Made by a program: the position numbers and the translations under genes
In this document: positions 17,688 to 25,619 of the stretch, in pieces
How positions within the stretch are numbered: the stretch's first letter is position 1
How the letters are laid out: each line of letters starts with the position of its first letter
NCBI GenBank assembly: GCA_964496875.1
Contig: CAZCBH010000006.1
Coordinates: 52,220-116,219, forward strand
Direction of reading: 5' to 3'
Source of the DNA: RI-106 sp964496875
Lineage (GTDB): Bacteria; Cyanobacteriota; Vampirovibrionia; Obscuribacterales; Obscuribacteraceae
DNA length: 64,000 bases
Notes under the pieces: generated by a model
Seen by the model: the letters and a program-made list of their open reading frames with translations, nothing else
Database searches by the model: none
What the model was told of the DNA's origin: nothing

Positions 17688-18452
17688 ATGCCAGTGTCAG
17701 ATTTCGAAGATCAGTTCTCTAAACAAGCAGACCGCTATAAAAAGTTTCGCCCGGGCTATCCCGATGAACTCTTCGACTATATCACCGCGCTATGCCCTGG
17801 TCGCGCTCTTGCCTGGGACTGCGCCACCGGAAACGGACAGGCAGCGGCAAAATTGATTGATTATTTCGATCGCGTCATCGCCACAGACGCCAGCAGCGCC
17901 CAGATTGAAAACGCCCTGAACCTAGACAACGTAGAGTTTCGGGTAGCCACAGCAGAAGAAAGCGGCTTGGCTTCGGCCAGCGCCGACCTGGTCACAGCCG
18001 CCAATGCACTGCACTGGTTCGATAAAGAGCGTTTTTTCCAGGAGGCGGCCAGGGTCCTCAAACCAGAAGGAATTCTGGCCTGCTGGTGCTACGAAGCCTT
18101 CCAGACAGCTCCGCAATATAAAGAAGCCTTCAGTCCTATCTACAACGCCATGGACGGACACTGGTCCGCGAAACTGAAAGATGTGCGAGACCACTACCAG
18201 AATATAGACTTCAGCAAATGCGGGCTGACTGAGGTGGAAGCCCCCAGAATGAAGATGTCCCTCGACTGGGACCTCTATCAATGCCTTGGATTTCTGAGAA
18301 GCTGGTCCGCCTGCCAGAACTATATAGATACAGTCGGGACCGACCCGACAGAGCAGTATTTCGACCACGCCCGGTCTATATGGGGCGACGCCGAAACCAA
18401 ACACCAGGTCTCCTGGAATATCCACCTGAAGCTCGCCAGCAAAAGAGCCTGA
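17688..18452 (+). CDS. class I SAM-dependent methyltransferase
   Basis: 254 residues with the Rossmann-type fold. The N-terminal FSKQADRYKKFRPGYP lid is followed by motif I (WDCATGNGQAA, 44-54), motif II (VIATDASSAQI), FRVATAEESGL and the post-motif NALHWFDKERFFQEAARVLKPEG. This pattern matches the trans-aconitate/Crg1-like small-molecule methyltransferase group. The substrate is unknown. It has its own upstream gap, divergent from the protease gene, and is followed after 186 bp by an unrelated unknown gene. Confidence 0.88.
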   Translation: MPVSDFEDQFSKQADRYKKFRPGYPDELFDYITALCPGRALAWDCATGNGQAAAKLIDYFDRVIATDASSAQIENALNLDNVEFRVATAEESGLASASADLVTAANALHWFDKERFFQEAARVLKPEGILACWCYEAFQTAPQYKEAFSPIYNAMDGHWSAKLKDVRDHYQNIDFSKCGLTEVEAPRMKMSLDWDLYQCLGFLRSWSACQNYIDTVGTDPTEQYFDHARSIWGDAETKHQVSWNIHLKLASKRA

Positions 18453-18638
18453 TTAGAGAATGTATGAGCCTGACGAAAGAGGTGAACAGCGCGCCTGTGG
18501 CGCGTCAAGCCCGCTGTGGGAAAACTACGCAAACCCGGGGGAAAACCACCAATAGCTAAGCAAGCTGCTAGCGCATACACTGAGGGCGTGAAGGATAAAC
18601 ATCCCAGTTAATCGACTACTAAAGAGCGGAAGCGAGTA

Positions 18639-19922
18639 ATGACTCAGATTCATCAAGACATAATCGGTAAGAGCCTGGACGCCGCAAGAGCCCTCGGTGC
18701 AGAGAAAGAATTCATCGCGACAAAATCGATGAAACAGGACGGAAAAGCTGTGGTCTTTTCCTTCTTCGGAGAATGGGCCAGGACGAAGCTGGACAGAAAC
18801 GCTGTCCACGATCTCAGGGGCGACATACATCCCTCGAAGCCCAGCGCCCTCTGGCAGGCTGACAGCGCCCTTATAAATCTAGCGGGCTCCCTTAGCGTTT
18901 CAAGAATAAGCGCCCTGGAGATTCCAATAAGCGAGCACAGTAGCCGCATAGAAGAAGCGCGCGACACAGTGGTGCGCGACATCAGACCCTATATAATCGA
19001 AAAAGAAAAGCAAGAACAAAAAGAGCTTCTGGTCAAGCTGGAGAGTAATCAAATCCGCTTCGCCAGCGAGAAAGAAAGATTCGAGCTTTTGGAAGCGACC
19101 AAAGAGCGACTGAGAGCGCTAGCCCCGGAAGCGAGACAAGCCAGACCGCAGTACACAAGGGCTCTCAAATCGCTGAGAAACTTTTGCGAAGTGATCATAG
19201 AATCAATGGAATCGGCTGAAGAGATCGTGATGAAAGATCTGATTCTCAATGGCTCGATCTCCTTTGTAGAGACCATGATGGAGCCGGTGGAAACCTCCTG
19301 GAAAGGTATTCCGGGTAGAAGCGAAGATCTGCCCCGGGAAAAACCGGAGAGTCAGAGCGGAATCGATCGCCTTAAAACAATCAGTGAACACCTGCATATC
19401 AAGATCGAAGCGATCGACGCCAAACAGTTCAAACGACTGGAAAAAATCGCTAATCAACCGATTATCAAAGAGATCCTTGAAAGACACGAAAGTGGCGACT
19501 TGCCCAGAGACGGCTCCATCTTCTTCTTTCTCGACTCAGACAGGCCGCTTCTCAGAATCGACGCCTGCGAAAAACCCAAAACAAGACCAGGCCAATCGAA
19601 AGAGAGCGCCATTCGCCATGCTGTCAAAACGCCGGAGTTTCTGGACGTGAGCAGACTGGAGAAAGGTATCGGTCCCGATGGAGCAGGACTATTCAGATTC
19701 GCAGAAATGACCGATCGAATCGTCGGTGCCATCATATTGACACCAGTGGTCCAGGATGGACAGATGGTGAAGCTGCCGGGCATGAAGAAACCCAAGCGGC
19801 AAGTAAAAGAAGTGATCGGAAAGGTTCCTGATTGCATAGAGCCGTCCATGAGCTACGGCGCTGTGTTGAATAAATTCAGACCCAAGATCGAGCAGCTATT
19901 GGCAGAAAAACTGATGTACTGA
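18639..19922 (+). CDS. hypothetical coiled-coil protein, 427 aa
   Basis: I do not recognise a family. The protein is soluble, charged, with no signal peptide or membrane segment. Residues about 105-190 are strongly helical and heptad-like (EKEKQEQKELLVKLESNQ, FELLEATKERLRAL), flanked by mixed regions; the C-terminal third contains GSIFFFLDSDRPLLRID and IVGAIILTPVVQDG strands, suggesting a second globular domain. It stands alone in an accessory stretch next to the IS1595-like gene and tandem array. Four bases after its stop is a perfect Shine-Dalgarno (AAGGAGGTGA) with no obvious start codon behind it. Confidence 0.65.
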   Translation: MTQIHQDIIGKSLDAARALGAEKEFIATKSMKQDGKAVVFSFFGEWARTKLDRNAVHDLRGDIHPSKPSALWQADSALINLAGSLSVSRISALEIPISEHSSRIEEARDTVVRDIRPYIIEKEKQEQKELLVKLESNQIRFASEKERFELLEATKERLRALAPEARQARPQYTRALKSLRNFCEVIIESMESAEEIVMKDLILNGSISFVETMMEPVETSWKGIPGRSEDLPREKPESQSGIDRLKTISEHLHIKIEAIDAKQFKRLEKIANQPIIKEILERHESGDLPRDGSIFFFLDSDRPLLRIDACEKPKTRPGQSKESAIRHAVKTPEFLDVSRLEKGIGPDGAGLFRFAEMTDRIVGAIILTPVVQDGQMVKLPGMKKPKRQVKEVIGKVPDCIEPSMSYGAVLNKFRPKIEQLLAEKLMY

Positions 19923-20222
19923 TTCAAGGAGGTGACAAAAAAGATTTTCAGCCAAGATTAATTAGGCATTCGGTGCACTTAAGCGGGTCTTGCCCAAGGC
20001 TAAAAACCGTTCGACACAAAGACACCGTATTCGATGCGAAGGCAAAACTGCACCGAACCCGAAAGCAGCTCAACCATATCGACGCACTCTACAGGATAGA
20101 TGCGAACCGGAAGAGTTGAGCACCATTGGGAGGGCGAATTATAAGGCTCCTCCCCGATTACCAGAAAATCAATCATTCAAAAACAACCTCTGCCTCGCAG
20201 ATTCTGCAATTAGAGCATGAGA
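19923..20222 (+). other. intergenic stretch with an orphan Shine-Dalgarno
   Basis: 300 bp between the unknown gene and the IS1595-like gene. AAGGAGGTGA at about 19926-19935 is followed by CAAAAAAGATTTTC with no ATG, GTG or TTG at a usable distance. One frame stays open past it to a TGA at 20117; its final part looks protein-like (LHRTRKQLNHIDALYRIDA) and a GTG at 19973 could start 48 codons. This may be a decayed small gene. A GGGAGG/CCTCCC inverted repeat near 20130-20155 lacks a T-run. Confidence 0.3.
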
Positions 20223-20957
20223 TCATAATCGAATCATATATGGTGCAAGATACTGCTTGAGCCGGCTCCTGGCAAGGGGACTGCCACGGACAAAACACCC
20301 CAGAAGCCTGAGAGGATCGAGAAGTTGACGGTCACGACGTAGTGAAAACTCAAAGGCATATAACTGAGAATATTTGCGACTGACACCCTGAAATACCACA
20401 AGCATAGATATCAGAAAGTACTGTAGCCGGACAAAATCTTCGAAGTCGAAATCCGCACGATAATCGGCGTCCTGCTCAGGTAAGACCTCAGCGGCAGGCC
20501 GCATCAGCACATCGCCGGAACTGGCTTTGAAGAGCGCCGCTCTCATAGCCGAGCATGAAAACTCTCTTTGCTCAGTCGAAAAGACATGGTCCAGTGATTG
20601 CCCCAGGACAAAGCGGATCTTATGCATCATGAACCAGGCTGTTGCATAACTTCTATTGAACATAAGCGCTATCGAAACACTGGACAGTTCATCTTTTTGA
20701 AGAAAAAACAAAATCGCCCTCACCCAGGACCTCAAATTACGGACTTTGTGCAAAAACGTTCCGGATGTCGGCGAGACCTGTAAACCACATTTTTTGCACT
20801 CCCTCAGCCCTCGGGTCTTAATTGGATAGTACTGGTCCCAGCCGCAATTCGGACAATGGAAGCCATCGAACCAGCGCAGTCTCTCCAAAATATACCGATA
20901 ATCAGAGTTGGTTTCTGCCCGCTCCAGAAGGGTATAGAGATCATCCATTTCATTCAC
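20223..20957 (-). CDS. IS1595/ISXO2-type zinc-ribbon protein lacking the transposase DDE domain
   Basis: 244 residues. The N-terminal half is the typical IS1595 transposase start: a zinc ribbon with CPNCG (35-39) and CKKCG (54-58), then QVSPTSGTFLHK, and a helix-turn-helix-like segment ending AWFMMHKIRFVLG. The catalytic DDE domain (normally VDETYIGGK onwards) is missing; instead there are about 120 residues with a hydrophobic helix (LQYFLISMLVVFQ) and a basic tail. The ATG has GGGGGAGGTGA just upstream, so it is well translated. It looks like a domesticated DNA-binding protein. Its upstream region holds a 27-bp palindrome and then the 49-bp array. Confidence 0.7.
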   Translation of the reverse strand: MNEMDDLYTLLERAETNSDYRYILERLRWFDGFHCPNCGWDQYYPIKTRGLRECKKCGLQVSPTSGTFLHKVRNLRSWVRAILFFLQKDELSSVSIALMFNRSYATAWFMMHKIRFVLGQSLDHVFSTEQREFSCSAMRAALFKASSGDVLMRPAAEVLPEQDADYRADFDFEDFVRLQYFLISMLVVFQGVSRKYSQLYAFEFSLRRDRQLLDPLRLLGCFVRGSPLARSRLKQYLAPYMIRL

Positions 20958-21012
20958 CTCCCCCGATTCACTTGAATCTAAAGACGGGAGGAGATTGTGA
21001 TTAGTTCAATGC

Positions 21013-21039
21013 CAGATCATGAAAAGTTTTCATGATCTG
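21013..21039. promoter_or_regulatory. 27-bp perfect palindrome (possible operator or IS-like end)
   Basis: CAGATCATGAAAA, one G, then its exact reverse complement TTTTCATGATCTG. It lies about 56 bp upstream of the IS1595-like ATG and 20 bp from the start of the tandem array. No T-run follows on either strand, so it is not a terminator. A dimeric regulator site, perhaps for the neighbouring zinc-ribbon protein, is one reading; a mobile-element end is another. Confidence 0.6.
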
Positions 21040-21058
21040 ACAAGAGCAAGGCTCTCTC

Positions 21059-21890
21059 GTTACCTCAGTAGTACTCCGCTCCTGAGCAGGTGCTAGAACG
21101 TTATATCGTTACCTCAGTAGTACNNNNNNNNNNNNNNNNNNNNNNNNNNNNNNNNNNNNNNNNNNNNNNNNNNNNNNNNNNNNNNNNNNNNNNNNNNNNN
21201 NNNNNNNNNNNNNNNNNNNNNNNTAGTACTCCGCTCCTGAGCAGGTGCTAGAACGTTATATCGTTACCTCAGTAGTACGCTGGTCCTGAGCTGATGCTAG
21301 AGCGTTCTATCGTTACCTCAGTAGTACTCCGTTCCTGAGCTGGTGCTAGAGCGTTCTATCGTTACCTCAGTAGCACGCTGGTCCTGAGCTGGTGCTAGAA
21401 CGTTATATCGCTACCTCAGTAGTACTCCGTACCTGAGCTGATGATAGAACGTTCTATCGTTACCTCAGTAGCACGCTGGTCCTGAGCTGGTGCTAGAGCG
21501 TTCTATCGTTACCTCAGTAGTACTCCGTTCCTGAGCTGGTGCTAGAACGTTCTATCGTTACCTCAGTAGTACTCCGTTCCTGAGTTGGTGATAGAACGTT
21601 CTATCGTTACCTCAGTAGTACTCTGCTCCTGAGTTGGTGCTAGAACGCTCTCTCGTTACCTCAGTAATACTCTTAATCCTGAGCTGATGCTAGAACGTTA
21701 TATCGTTACCTCAGTAGTACTCCGTTCCTGAGCTGATGCTAGAACGTTATATCGTTACCTCAGTAGTACTCTGATCCTGAGTTGGTGATAGAACGTTCTA
21801 TCGTTACCTCAGTAGTACTCTGCTCCTGAGTTGGTGCTAGAACGTTCTATCGTTACCTCAGTACTACGCTTGTCCTGAGCTGATGATAGA
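21059..21890. repeat. tandem array of a 49-bp palindromic unit, at least 15 copies
   Basis: Units begin CGTTACCTCAG at 21059, 21108, then after an N gap at 21262, 21311, 21360, 21409, 21458, 21507, 21556, 21605, 21654, 21704, 21753, 21802 and 21851. Spacing is 49 bp except one 50-bp step. Each unit holds a core palindrome, best as GATAGAACGTTCTATC (16 bp), flanked by CTGAG and CTCAG so that about 36 bp form an imperfect palindrome, plus a 13-bp linker (TAGTACTCCGTTC and variants). Copies differ by point changes mainly in the linker and core edges. It is not coding: 49 is not a multiple of three and stops are frequent. It ends 20 bp before the stop of the second DAHP synthase. Confidence 0.95.
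21124..21223. other. assembly gap of exactly 100 N inside the array
   Basis: The run of N is 100 bases, the usual fixed-size placeholder for a gap of unknown length. Sequence on both sides is the same repeat, so the assembler stopped at the array and the real copy number and length are unknown. Confidence 0.98.
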
Positions 21891-21910
21891 AGCCAGAGAC
21901 CTTGCCTTTG

Positions 21911-23038
21911 CTAGATAGACTCACTAAGTGTACGAACCGAAGCACAAGGAGCAACAGCTCCCAGAGCATCCTCTTCCCCGGCAGACTCTTCGCTATCACC
22001 ACTCCCGGCACCCAGCCCCAGAGCAAGGACGATCGAGACCATATCTTTGACCACAGAAGCCAATTCACCAGGATCTATAGCCTGCTCGGCATCACTTATC
22101 GACTGCTCCGGCCTATCATGAACTTCCAGGAGCAGACCATCCGCACCGCAAGCAACGGCTGCCCTCGCCATCGGACGAACCATCGCCCTCAATCCAGTGG
22201 CATGACTCGGGTCCACAACCACCGGCAATCCGGAGAGAGACTTCAACAAAGGCACAGCGCTCAAATCGAGCGTATTACGCAATCGACTCTCGAAGGTTCG
22301 AATTCCGCGCTCACAGAGAATTACCTGCTCATTGCCTTCTTTCAAAACATATTCAGCGGCGTACAACAACTCGTCGATGGTTGCGGACATGCCCCGCTTC
22401 AACAAGACAGGTCTGCCCAGCCGTCCCGCTTCGCGTAGAAGCTCATAGTTGTACATATTACGGGTGCCAATCTGGAGAATATCAGCGAATTCAGCCACGG
22501 TCTCCACTTTGTCCGGAGACAGCACTTCGGTGACTATCGGCAAACCAGTCTGCTTAGAGGCTTCTTTTAGATATTCGAGCCCTTCTTCTTTCAATCCCTG
22601 AAACTCATAGGGGCTGGTTCGGGGCTTGAAGGCACCGGCCCTCAAAACACTGGCGCCGGCATCTTTAACCGCAACAGCCACCTCCAGGATCTGTTCAGCA
22701 CTCTCGACCGAACAGGGACCGGCCATGACCAGAGGCATGTGCCCGGAGCCTATCAAACTCTGCTTCTTAGAATAACCGGCAGCAGATGCAACGATGGAGA
22801 TACTCTTATTCTTGATAGATGAGGCAAGGGAGTAACCGGGACTGAGCCTGACCGCTTTCACCACCCCTTCGATCTGGGTAAATCGATGATTGGGCTCCTC
22901 GGTGACATCGCTTTTCAGAACGACCACAGCCCGACCCGAGGTCCGGACAAGCTGGGCATTAATTCCCAGTTCATGCAGTCTGTCGAGCACTCTGTCTTCG
23001 GATTCGCTATCCAGCTCAGGCTTTAGAATCAGTATCAA
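21911..23038 (-). CDS. DAHP synthase with N-terminal regulatory domain
   Basis: 375 residues, complete. Residues 1-70 form a ferredoxin-like regulatory domain (MILILKPELDSES, then VVLKSDVTE), as in the Thermotoga-type I-beta enzymes that are feedback inhibited by aromatic amino acids. The barrel has MAGPCSVES (105-113), FKPRTSPYEFQG (137-148), LQIGTRNMYN (188-197), LLKRGMSATIDE and VVDPSHATG (274-282). The tail beyond residue 340 (GLGAGSGDSEESAGEED...) is an unusual acidic 35-residue extension ending beside the tandem array. The start codon appears to be TTG at 23038. It is the second DAHP synthase in the window. Confidence 0.93.
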   Translation of the reverse strand: MILILKPELDSESEDRVLDRLHELGINAQLVRTSGRAVVVLKSDVTEEPNHRFTQIEGVVKAVRLSPGYSLASSIKNKSISIVASAAGYSKKQSLIGSGHMPLVMAGPCSVESAEQILEVAVAVKDAGASVLRAGAFKPRTSPYEFQGLKEEGLEYLKEASKQTGLPIVTEVLSPDKVETVAEFADILQIGTRNMYNYELLREAGRLGRPVLLKRGMSATIDELLYAAEYVLKEGNEQVILCERGIRTFESRLRNTLDLSAVPLLKSLSGLPVVVDPSHATGLRAMVRPMARAAVACGADGLLLEVHDRPEQSISDAEQAIDPGELASVVKDMVSIVLALGLGAGSGDSEESAGEEDALGAVAPCASVRTLSESI

Positions 23039-23410
23039 AACTAGCTTTAACCCCCGGAAATCCCCGGCTTATAAAGGATGACTGTCGATCATCGCATATT
23101 TTGTCAAGGTGTATGATTAGATATGCTACCGGTAATTAGTAATCTAGCGTCGCCCATCGCCGGGATCCCGCCCAGCTTCGATCTTTTAATGAAGATTTGC
23201 ATGAAAGCCCCCGGAATCCAAGCAGTAAACGTCTGTAAAGCAGCCAGAGGCAGCCCCCGGAGCAACCGACGAAATTACAATCAATCCGATCTGAATTAGC
23301 AGGAGAGTTTGAAAAAATTCTGTTAGAGCTGCTTCGATAAGCTAAAGTATGGGCTGGCTCGGTGCCCGCAGGTCAAATTAAAATATGGGCGAAAGAAGAT
23401 AAAAGTCGAA
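23039..23410. other. 372-bp divergent intergenic region
   Basis: Upstream region for both the DAHP synthase (leftward) and the membrane protein (rightward). I see no RNA gene. A leftward TTGACA occurs near 23103-23108 but without a good -10. One rightward frame from 23143 to 23340 is open apart from one TAA at 23236 and its last part looks protein-like (SELAGEFEKILLELLR), possibly a decayed gene; there is no start codon. Confidence 0.35.
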
Positions 23411-24403
23411 ATGGCTGAACCGACAAAAGTGTATTTATTCCCAGAGCCTTCGGTCAAAGGACCGGGTCTGGACAAACTCGCCCTGGTTATGGACCGGAGG
23501 TGGTGGTCGAGGACCTGGAATTTTATCTGGACTTTTCGCAAACAGTCTTTCAAACCGGCTTTGTTTTGTTTGATCGGCGAATGTTGCATGTGGCTCAGTC
23601 TCTATCTTGGTTTTGCAGGCATCGTGGAACGAAGCGCCACCGGGGAGCCGATAACCGGAGCTTACGAACTTCTTGGAATTCTGGGTCAGGGACTTCTTAT
23701 GATGCTGGTATTCGGAGGCTCTGCCCTGATTTTTGTCTGCCTCGGGGTCGGTTTGTGGATAGTGGTGCTTACAGGATTCTGTCGAGCCTATTTGCAGGAA
23801 TCTACCCTGGATGAAAATCTGCCGAAAAATCTTTCGAAGAATTTAGAAGGTCGTCAAAGAGAAGCGGTGGAATTCGTAAAAGGCAGGAAATTATTTTTGC
23901 TCCTGGTCTGGATTTTCTATTCTCTAATCATGCTTATTCCGGCAACAGTCTTTTTCACGGCATTCGTTCTCATCTATTTCTCAATCCCCGGTGCGCTTCC
24001 GGTGCCTCCGCCTTTCAGCCAGGAAGTCACCAACACTGCGTGGGTCGTAGGGGTGATAACAGCAATAATTCTACTGAATCATTTTCTAATCGCCATGCCA
24101 CTTTCCTCTCTTTCTTACCGGTCATCAAGGAAAGTGGCCCTCGATTCATTTTTTATGACTTTTAAGACACTACCGGCGGTATCTATTTTTTCAACATTTT
24201 TCATTCTTCTATGTCTGCTTTATTTAACCGGAGAATTCGCCCTGTCTGTATTCAACAGCATGAACCATGGTGCCGCCAACTATTATGGACAACTATTCTT
24301 TCTACTTTTGAACGCGGTCTTCCACGCTTCGATTTCGATAGTTATCTGGCCCCTTGCTCTGACACTGCCCTGTGAATTGCTCCGAGGAGAAAAGAGTCAG
24401 TGA
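23411..24403 (+). CDS. multi-pass membrane protein, unknown
   Basis: 330 residues. A cytosolic N-terminus of about 48 residues, rich in Trp and Arg (MDRRWWSRTWNFIW), precedes six or so membrane segments at about 50-70, 88-125, 160-192, 213-233, 253-275 and 290-320. The loop at 130-155 (LDENLPKNLSKNLEGRQ) is hydrophilic. The architecture resembles DUF4013/glycerophosphoryl-diester-type integral membrane proteins but I cannot assign it. The stop overlaps the GTG of cobT by 4 bp, so the two are coupled, perhaps only by operon economy. Confidence 0.7.
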   Translation: MAEPTKVYLFPEPSVKGPGLDKLALVMDRRWWSRTWNFIWTFRKQSFKPALFCLIGECCMWLSLYLGFAGIVERSATGEPITGAYELLGILGQGLLMMLVFGGSALIFVCLGVGLWIVVLTGFCRAYLQESTLDENLPKNLSKNLEGRQREAVEFVKGRKLFLLLVWIFYSLIMLIPATVFFTAFVLIYFSIPGALPVPPPFSQEVTNTAWVVGVITAIILLNHFLIAMPLSSLSYRSSRKVALDSFFMTFKTLPAVSIFSTFFILLCLLYLTGEFALSVFNSMNHGAANYYGQLFFLLLNAVFHASISIVIWPLALTLPCELLRGEKSQ

Positions 24404-25551
24404 GCGATTTGATAAAGATCATCAACAATCCCCACGATGGCCTCGAGCGCATTTTGAACCGCCTCGAATCCGCCGGCAAGACTTCCTTTCTTCTCTGCCT
24501 GGGCAGCACCATGACCAGTGATCTCGAAGGAATCTCAGCCGCCGGCGCCACCGCTGCTGATCGCAGATTGACCCCGAGATTCGACGCCGAGGCGTTGATG
24601 CTTGGCAGAACCGCTGATGGCAGCAGCATTCCCGTTTCTCCCTTCGGCATAGCATCACCTGTGGTGCTGACACGAGCCTGCCTCGAGATTCTAAGAAGCG
24701 AGCGCTTGATCATCGACTGCGGCACTTTCGCACCACCACGGGTCGAGAAGATTCAGGTCGGCACTTTACCAGCCCAGTGCGTATCCTCCGGCAATGCCCT
24801 CCCACTAGACCATGTCTATGATCTTTTCGAGCGTGGTCTCAAGATAGGCGCCCGGGCGGCTGCCGGCAAACAAGCCGTCGTTATCGCAGAATGCGTTCCC
24901 GGTGGCACCACCACGGCGATGGCGGTGCTAACCGGTCTGGGCAATAGAGTGAGCGATTATATCTCCAGCAGCATCCCTGCAGGAGAAAGAGAGATGGACA
25001 TTAAAAGACGATTCATGCTGGTGAATGAAGGTCTGGAAAAAGCCGGTTTGAAGTCGGAGAAAAGAATACTGGAAGAGTTGGATCCATTTATTCTGCTTTC
25101 TAAAGTCGGAGATCCGATGCAGCCTGTGGCGGCAGGTTGCGCCATAGGTGCCGCCGCCACCGCCACTGTTGTGCTGGCCGGCGGCAGCCAGATGCTGGCG
25201 GTGCACAAAGTGGCGGAAAAAATCGCCGCGAGCATGCAAGAAGAGAATCAGAAGAATTTCAAAGAGAACTGCCTGGTAATTACCACGCGCTGGGTAGCAT
25301 TTGATCGCAAGGCGGATACTCCTTCACTGGCGAAAGCGCTGGATGCGCCTTTGGCTTGCACCACTTTCAGCCTGGGCGAATCCGTTCACGATGGTCTGAA
25401 AGCCTATGAAGAAGGTCATGTCAAAGAGGGAGTCGGCGCCGGTGCCAGCATTGCCCTGGCAAATCTGATTGAGAAATCAGATCAAAAAACCCTGCTTGAT
25501 GCAATAGACAGATCCTACAGCAGCCTGGTCTCTCCCGGATATTCCGCTTGA
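24400..25551 (+). CDS. cobT: nicotinate-nucleotide-dependent phosphoribosyltransferase, archaeal/cyanobacterial CobT type
   Basis: 383 residues of the CobT-like family found in archaea and cyanobacteria. In cobalamin synthesis CobT moves phosphoribose from nicotinate mononucleotide to the lower-ligand base. Recognisable stretches are GSTMTSDLEGISAAGAT (35-51), VSPFGIASPVVLTRACL, AECVPGGTTTAMAVLTGLG (168-186), PMQPVAAGCAIGAA, and GVGAGASIALA near the end. The GTG start overlaps the upstream membrane protein gene (GTGA). No other cobalamin gene is adjacent, so it could serve salvage rather than de novo synthesis (inference). Confidence 0.85.
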   Translation: MSDLIKIINNPHDGLERILNRLESAGKTSFLLCLGSTMTSDLEGISAAGATAADRRLTPRFDAEALMLGRTADGSSIPVSPFGIASPVVLTRACLEILRSERLIIDCGTFAPPRVEKIQVGTLPAQCVSSGNALPLDHVYDLFERGLKIGARAAAGKQAVVIAECVPGGTTTAMAVLTGLGNRVSDYISSSIPAGEREMDIKRRFMLVNEGLEKAGLKSEKRILEELDPFILLSKVGDPMQPVAAGCAIGAAATATVVLAGGSQMLAVHKVAEKIAASMQEENQKNFKENCLVITTRWVAFDRKADTPSLAKALDAPLACTTFSLGESVHDGLKAYEEGHVKEGVGAGASIALANLIEKSDQKTLLDAIDRSYSSLVSPGYSA

Positions 25552-25593
25552 GTTCATCAGGTAAGCGCCAGTTAAATCTGATGAGATTCAGGG

Positions 25594-25617
25594 CTAACCT
25601 AACCTAACCTAACCTAA
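25594..25617. repeat. CTAAC pentanucleotide microsatellite, 4.8 copies
   Basis: Four exact CTAAC units followed by CTAA, in the 68-bp gap between the convergent cobT and diguanylate cyclase genes, ending 3 bp before the cyclase stop. No hairpin is formed. Confidence 0.9.
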
Positions 25618-25619
25618 TC

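Noticed and set aside
19990..20220. 76-codon TTG-started frame after the 427-aa gene
   Set aside because: Low-quality composition and no ribosome site; another frame in the same stretch looks more protein-like.
21059..21890. CRISPR array
   Set aside because: Consecutive units are whole 49-bp copies with no unique spacers between them, and no cas gene is near.
23143..23340. Gene remnant upstream of the membrane protein
   Set aside because: One internal stop and no start codon; 33 protein-like codons at its end are not enough to call a pseudogene.
3992..23345. Shared 15-mer CTGCTTCGATAAGCT between the dehydratase end and the 23.3-kb intergenic gap
   Set aside because: A match of this length is expected by chance within 64 kb when both strands are considered.
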